DNA of 64,000 bases from Eupeodes corollae (taxonomy: Eukaryota > Arthropoda > Insecta > Diptera > Syrphidae): positions 88,342,315 to 88,406,314 of the forward strand of contig NC_079147.1 of the NCBI RefSeq assembly GCF_945859685.1, read 5' to 3'. A model generated the notes under the pieces. It did no database searches. It was given only the letters and a program-made list of their open reading frames with translations, and had not been told where the DNA came from. Position numbers and translations under genes: made by a program. Below are positions 59,289 to 64,000 of the stretch, piece by piece. Each line of letters begins with the position of its first letter. Positions within the stretch are counted from its first letter, which is position 1.

Positions 59289-60023
59289 ACGGTGATTTTT
59301 TAAGAGCTTGAGAACTTTAAAAAAAAAAACGCATAAAATTTGCAAAATCTCATCGATTCTTTATTTGAAACGTTAGATTGGTCCATGACATTTAATTTTT
59401 GAAGATAATTTCATTTAAATGTTGACCGCGGCTGCGTCTTAGGTGGTCCATTCGGAAAGTCCAATTTTTTGTAACTTTTTCGAGCATTTCGGCCGGAATA
59501 TCCCGAATTTCTTCGGAAATGTTGTCTTCCAAAGCTTGAATAGTTGCTGGCTTATTTGTGTAGACTTTAGACTTGACGTAGCCCCACAAAAAATAGTCTA
59601 AAGGCGTCAAATCGCATGATCTTGGTGGCCAACTTACCGGTCCATTCCTTGAGATGAATTGTTCTCCGAAGTTTTCCCTCAAAATGGCCATAGAATCGCG
59701 AGCTGTGTGGCATGTAGCACCATCTTGTTGAAACCACATGTCAACCAAGTTCAGTTCTTCCATTTTTGGCAAAACAAAGTTTGTTAGCATTTAACGATAG
59801 CGATCGCCATTCACCGTAACGTTGCGTCCAACAGCATCTTTGAAAAAATACGGTCCAATGATTCCACCAGCGTACAAACCACACCAAACAGTGCATTTTT
59901 CGGGATGCATGGGCAGTTCTTGAACGGCTTCTGGTTGCTCTTCACTCCAAATGCGGCAATTTTGCTTATTTACGTAGCCATTCAACCAGAAATGAGCCTC
60001 ATCGCTGAACAAAATTTGTCGAT
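59289..60023 (-). pseudogene. Tc1/mariner-superfamily transposase, C-terminal part
   Basis: Minus strand: ILFSDEAHFWLNGYVNKQNC (first Asp), RIWSEEQPEAVQELPMHPEK, then after an in-frame TAA at ~59788 LVDMWFQQDGATCHTARDSM (second Asp) and PPRSCDLTPLDYFLWGYVKS (third acidic residue, Asp in the TPLDYFLW motif). The end at 59391 is followed by a subterminal region and a left inverted-repeat end GGTGATTTTTTAAGAGCTTG at 59291. The N-terminal DNA-binding half is missing at ~60023. Confidence 0.85.
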
Positions 60024-62640
60024 AAAAAAGGGTCGTGGGTTCGAGTCCCAGTCGGAGTCAACAAATGGTGAAGGAGAAAAGAGCAGGGGTATCGAAAGAT
60101 ACCTCTGCTGACACATGGGGTGATGCCACAACAGTTCCAGCAGCGTTACCGCAAATTACTGTAATATCAAGTTACACATCGGATCCGCAATCATCTGTTA
60201 AAAGGAAAAGGCAGACGTCTTACCTAGTAAAACGACCCAACGCAGCTTAGCGAGCAGTTTTGAAAGGAAAGCTACCGCTGCCACTAAATAATACAGGGAT
60301 GACGTCAGAGAGTGAAGTCTCTGAGGGTGATGATTCGGAGACCGCCGAAAAACAGACATGAGAGCTTAACAAAGCCAGAGCCATTGACAAAAAAGGCGTT
60401 GTAGGTAGATGTTGACCAAATCCTCCAAGAAGAAAATACACTGATGCAAGCCCTGCAATCTAAAGGCAGCCATAAGTGAATTTGAAGAAACTGAATGAGG
60501 AAATGCAGCCACTCCTCAGTCCACCTAAGCAGAAGCAAGAGGCCCGCGGACAACAGAAAGGCAGAAGCAACAAAAACAACAGCAACAACAACCACAGCAG
60601 CAACATCCACAAAGCAAACCCGCTTCCAAAATTTCAGGAGGGGAGCAATTTAAAAAGACACCGCCAGCAACAGCAGGCTCAAGCCGAAAAATTTAAGACG
60701 GTCCTACTGAAGGGCATAAGTTCCTGCTCGGAACGGGAGGCGCTCTTAGCTGAGAAAAAGCCACCGACGATCTCGATTTTATCGGGGTCACGCCTTTCAC
60801 TACGAAGTCCAGGCGAGGGGGTTATACGCTGTCAATGTTACTCGTAACATTATCGCCTAAAAGCAGTTTGGAGAATGTGAAGAGAATCGAATCCCTCCAC
60901 TATCAAGCTGAACACTGGGACACATTAAAAAGGCATGACGATATTCTACAATGTACAAAGTGCCAGAGGTTTGGCTATACCAAAGCTAACTGAAATATGC
61001 AGTTGCGCTGTGTCAGGTGCTCAGAAAGCCACATCGAGTGCGATTCCAAGGTGGGAAATGAGCGGGTTGAGGATTTGACCCTGCTCAAGTGTGTCGTTTG
61101 TGAAAACCAAGGGCACTCGGCTAACTATAGGGGTTGCCCTAAGGTCCAACAAATGAAGCAAAAACAGGGCAGTCAATAAGCCGATGGAATTCGAACAAAA
61201 ATTCGTGGATCCCAAAATCTCTTACGCCCAAATGGTGTCAGGGAATGGGAACACGAGACAGGCTCCACCACCGGTTGTCCCAAAGGCCCCATGTTTGTTG
61301 AGCATTTAAGGTCAACTAACAGGGCTGCAAAGTCAGATAAAGGAGCAAGGCAAAAGGGAAGATCATCTCTACTCTTTGTTGCCTGGCCTGGCACAATTTA
61401 GACAATAATGGGGGGTGCTGCCGGAGACGCGCCTAAATGTCCTAGCTGTGAATGTAAATCCACTGATTAGAATTGAACGAAGAGCCAACATGTTCCAATT
61501 GTTGAAAGACTACAGTCCCGATGTGTTTATGGCTAGCGAAACTAAGCTAATCCACAAACACAAACTGACTCATAAAAATTACAATATCGTAAGAAGAGAT
61601 CGGCCCGACTCCACTCAAGGGGGCGGTGTCGCTTTCTTTATACGAAAAGGCATTATTTATAAAGTCATATAAAACAATGAATTGCGAAAGCTCAAGACAC
61701 TAGAAGTTTGCGTTGTATGTATCTCTCTCACTCAAGGGAAGCGGATGTACATATATGATTGCGGCTTATGCGGCTGGAGCTCCGCAGGTTACTTTCTTTG
61801 CTTCAGAACTCGAGATTTTTGTTAGGGAACTGAAACTGAGCTTGGAAGAAAACTATTTCATCTTGGCCGGTGATTTGAACGCAAAACATGAAGATTGGGG
61901 AAATCAACATAGTAATCCCAGAGGTAACCATCTTTTTAATTTGATGAATCTTTACATCGTTTAATATAGCGTCGACCTGCTGGCTACTGAAAAGCCATCA
62001 TACCCAAGCAGCGGCTCCTTTCTGGATATTTACGACAAAAGACTGACATTTACAGACAAAGTGGGGAATCACCCTCGAAACTGCAGACTACTGACAGTCG
62101 AGTACGACAGTGATCAATGCGGACTGGCTGGGCTGCTGTAATGAAGATTCCGAACGAACGCGTGGAGTTGGAGGAATACGTTGCAAGGCATTCTTACAAT
62201 TACAGTAAGATGCGCTGGCTTCGTTTCCTCAACGCCCTAGCGAGAAAACTTCGTTCGAGTGTAATAGCCCCACCAAACAACAGAAACCTGACAAATAAAG
62301 AAATTGATCAACATTTACAACAGATGGACGAAACAATAAAACGAACGATGGAACGGACAATTCCAAAGTACAAAGAACGGGACCAAACGGACGCTTACAG
62401 AAATGCGACTATTGACGCACTACGTATGCACAAGAGTGGCTTACTGACAAGACTCAAAAACTTGTACAGACGACTTACAGACCCACACGACTTGGAGGTT
62501 AGGACACTGAAGTCATCAATAAAAAATGTCAATCTGTTGATTAAGGAGAACTACAGGTTTTCAATTAACAAGTACTGGCTAATGGGGCCGTAAGATTAGG
62601 TCAGTTAATTCCAGTGACCCTAGTATGTTTGCTAAAATGC
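60024..62640 (+). mobile_element. Jockey-like LINE: Gag-type ORF1, endonuclease and linker (decayed)
   Basis: ORF1 pieces: SADTWGDATTVPAALPQITV, KKLNEEMQPLLSPPKQKQEA and a Gln/Asn-rich stretch. Then zinc knuckles CTKCQRFGYTKAN (its last Cys is a stop), CVRCSESHIECDSK and CVVCENQGHSANYRGCP, the jockey Gag signature. Endonuclease: LNVLAVNVNPLIRIERRANM, MASETKLIHKHKLTHKNYNI, GGGVAFFIRKG, NYFILAGDLNAKHEDWGNQH. Linker at 62117-62593 with HLQQMDETIKRTMERTIPKY. No RT follows. Many stops. Confidence 0.78.
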
Positions 62641-63159
62641 TTAACGGTAGAAAGTTTGTTGTCAAAAGTGGCAATGTAACTTGGGGGTCATCCCATGTGA
62701 TGGGTTCAAAAAATCGAATTTTCATAAATTGCTACTTTAATATGTCTAGAATATTGTAGTTAAGGGATTTTTCAAAATTCGAAGTCGTTTTAAAGATACA
62801 ACAGGTCCATGGAAAAATATGGGGTAAAGTATCTTACATACATACTTATGTTGAGAATCGTGATGAAAAACGAATCTCACGTTCTGAGCGGCGCGTAAGT
62901 GATGCCGTTATAGAAGCCAGAATTGATTCAAGAGCTGAACAATCTGCTTTAAAAGAGTTCCAAGAAGAAGAGGAAGGAATACTCTATGGACCAGGCATCG
63001 TTGATTGAAAGGTAAGTTGATATTTTCATAGTTAAGAGGACTTAAAACTTTATTATAAAACTGTATTTTTCAAACTTTTCTCCATCATATCTCAAAAACG
63101 GCTTGATCGAATGACATGTAAACGCATGGAATGAACTATCAACAAGCAAAACTTTCGAT
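62641..63159. other. Unassigned block with a transposon-like coding scrap
   Basis: At ~62875-63008 the plus strand reads ERRVSDAVIEARIDSRAEQS and ALKEFQEEEEGILYGPGIVD, ending in TGA. It looks like the acidic C-terminus of a protein, but I do not recognise the family. The flanks are noncoding. Confidence 0.4.
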
Positions 63160-64000
63160 TTTTTATAGCAAAAAACAAAAAAAAAACGAAAAACTCGCGA
63201 CTTTTTTTTCGAATGTCTCCCAAAAGTCCAATTTTTGGTATATACCTTTATACCTTTACAAGTAGTATTGGATGAATTCAAGTCTGAAAACCATAAAATA
63301 AATGCTGGTGTGCCCCAGGGCTCTGTTTTATCTCCAACACTCTTTCTCATTTTTATTAATGATCTCCTGTCTGCAACATCTAATCCAATACCAATACTTT
63401 GTTTCGCTGACGATAGTACTCTTAGCTTTTCATATTCGTTTTCAGACTCACATCCCTCTTCTTCGGATGAGGAACTGCACCGACAAAATATGATAAGCTC
63501 ATTAAATTCCGACCTAAACAGCATTGTTCAATGGGAATTAAGAACCGCGTGGAATTCAATGCTTCGTAAACCCAATGCTGCCTTGTATCGTTAAAGCGAG
63601 ATATACCCCCATTGCCATTATCCATGAATGGCACTTGCACCAATGAGACTAAACACCTCGATATTCTCGGTATGTGTGTCACCAACCACCTCTTGTGGAA
63701 TGATCACATACGCGATGTCGCCAAAAATGCCGCAAGGTGTTTGGGTTTCCTTAGGCGATGGAAGAAATATTTCACCCCTTTTGATCTGGCTATTATCTAC
63801 ATACGTCCAAAGCTTGGGTATAACTCCCATCTCTAGGCTGGTGCTCCTGCAACTTACTTAAGCCTCTTGGATAGTATTGAACGTAGAGCATTTAAATTGA
63901 TAGATGATAATATCATCATAAGTTCATTTACTTCGCTTGAACATCGTCGTAAGGTCTCTTGTCTGACAGTTTTTTACCGTTATTTTAACGGCTTATGCTC
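63160..64000 (+). mobile_element. LINE-C copy 4, reverse transcriptase, continues past window end
   Basis: Encodes NAGVPQGSVLSPTLFLIFIN, PILCFADDSTLSFSYSF (catalytic FADD), SLNSDLNSIVQWELR, DILGMCVTNHLLWNDHIRDV, AKNAARCLGFLRRWKKYFTP and WAGAPATYLSLLDSIERR-type C-terminal text, then YRYFNGLC at the edge. Frame breaks at ~63540 and ~63790. This copy shows the RT core that the other LINE-C fragments lack. Confidence 0.82.

Noticed and set aside
59905..60111. Plus-strand open frame across the mariner-type transposase edge
   Set aside because: Antisense of the transposase followed by unrelated sequence; not a gene.
1..64000. CRISPR arrays, bacterial operons or ribosome binding sites
   Set aside because: The window is clearly a eukaryotic nuclear sequence with spliced genes and LINE/LTR elements. 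No regularly spaced repeat-spacer arrays were seen.

Overview
The window is eukaryotic, AT-rich and crowded with transposons. Its two host genes are both on the minus strand, with compact 53-115 bp introns, and both encode proteins conserved across animals. The gene structure, together with RTE, CR1-like, R1/LOA-like and jockey-like LINEs, Tc1/mariner elements and a Ty3/gypsy element, points to an insect, probably a fly with an expanded genome. The species assignment is an inference.

Host gene 1 (657-37991, minus) is EPG5, the autophagosome-lysosome tethering factor. I resolved 24 coding exons whose GT-AG junctions and phases all agree. They give an uninterrupted reading frame of about 1,948 residues. 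The last quarter of the protein lies beyond the left edge. Nineteen introns are 53-115 bp. The other four (about 15.9, 5.4, 3.9 and 4.9 kb) hold nearly all the transposon debris of the left half.

Host gene 2 (44981-58764, minus) is a complete 8-exon lysosomal Pro-X carboxypeptidase (peptidase family S28). It encodes 486 residues with a signal peptide and the Ser160/Asp415/His440 triad. Its intron 4 is 11.9 kb and holds a nested insertion: a TIR element that contains a 9.66 kb Ty3/gypsy retrotransposon (two 1,834 bp LTRs, AATA target duplication), a second long-TIR MITE and a LINE scrap.

Transposon layout: 1-73 RTE-A 3' end; 1950-3088 RTE-A; 3089-6010 two LINE types, one interrupted by a third; 6165-6950 Tc1-like transposase; 7070-8455 LINE-B; 8670-10985 R1/LOA-like LINE with a SINE inside; 10986-11760 plus 15525-16260 LINE-B split by a CR1-like LINE-K; 16290-16940 LINE ORF1; 18838-23580 two RTE-A copies in opposite orientation; 26660-28617 RTE-D; 29415-29885, 32730-35781 and 42139-44688 RTE-A; 38807-39786 two related MITEs; 40380-41545 LINE-C with a MITE inside; 59036-63008 SINE piece, mariner-type element and jockey-like LINE; 63160-64000 LINE-C.

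The most interesting signals are: (i) a tRNA-derived SINE whose last ~33 bases closely match the 3' end of the RTE-A LINE, including the end of its coding region, which suggests a SINE/LINE mobilisation pair; (ii) very long LTRs that carry a tRNA-like sequence and an antisense mini-ORF with a splice donor; (iii) the nested insertion inside the carboxypeptidase intron.
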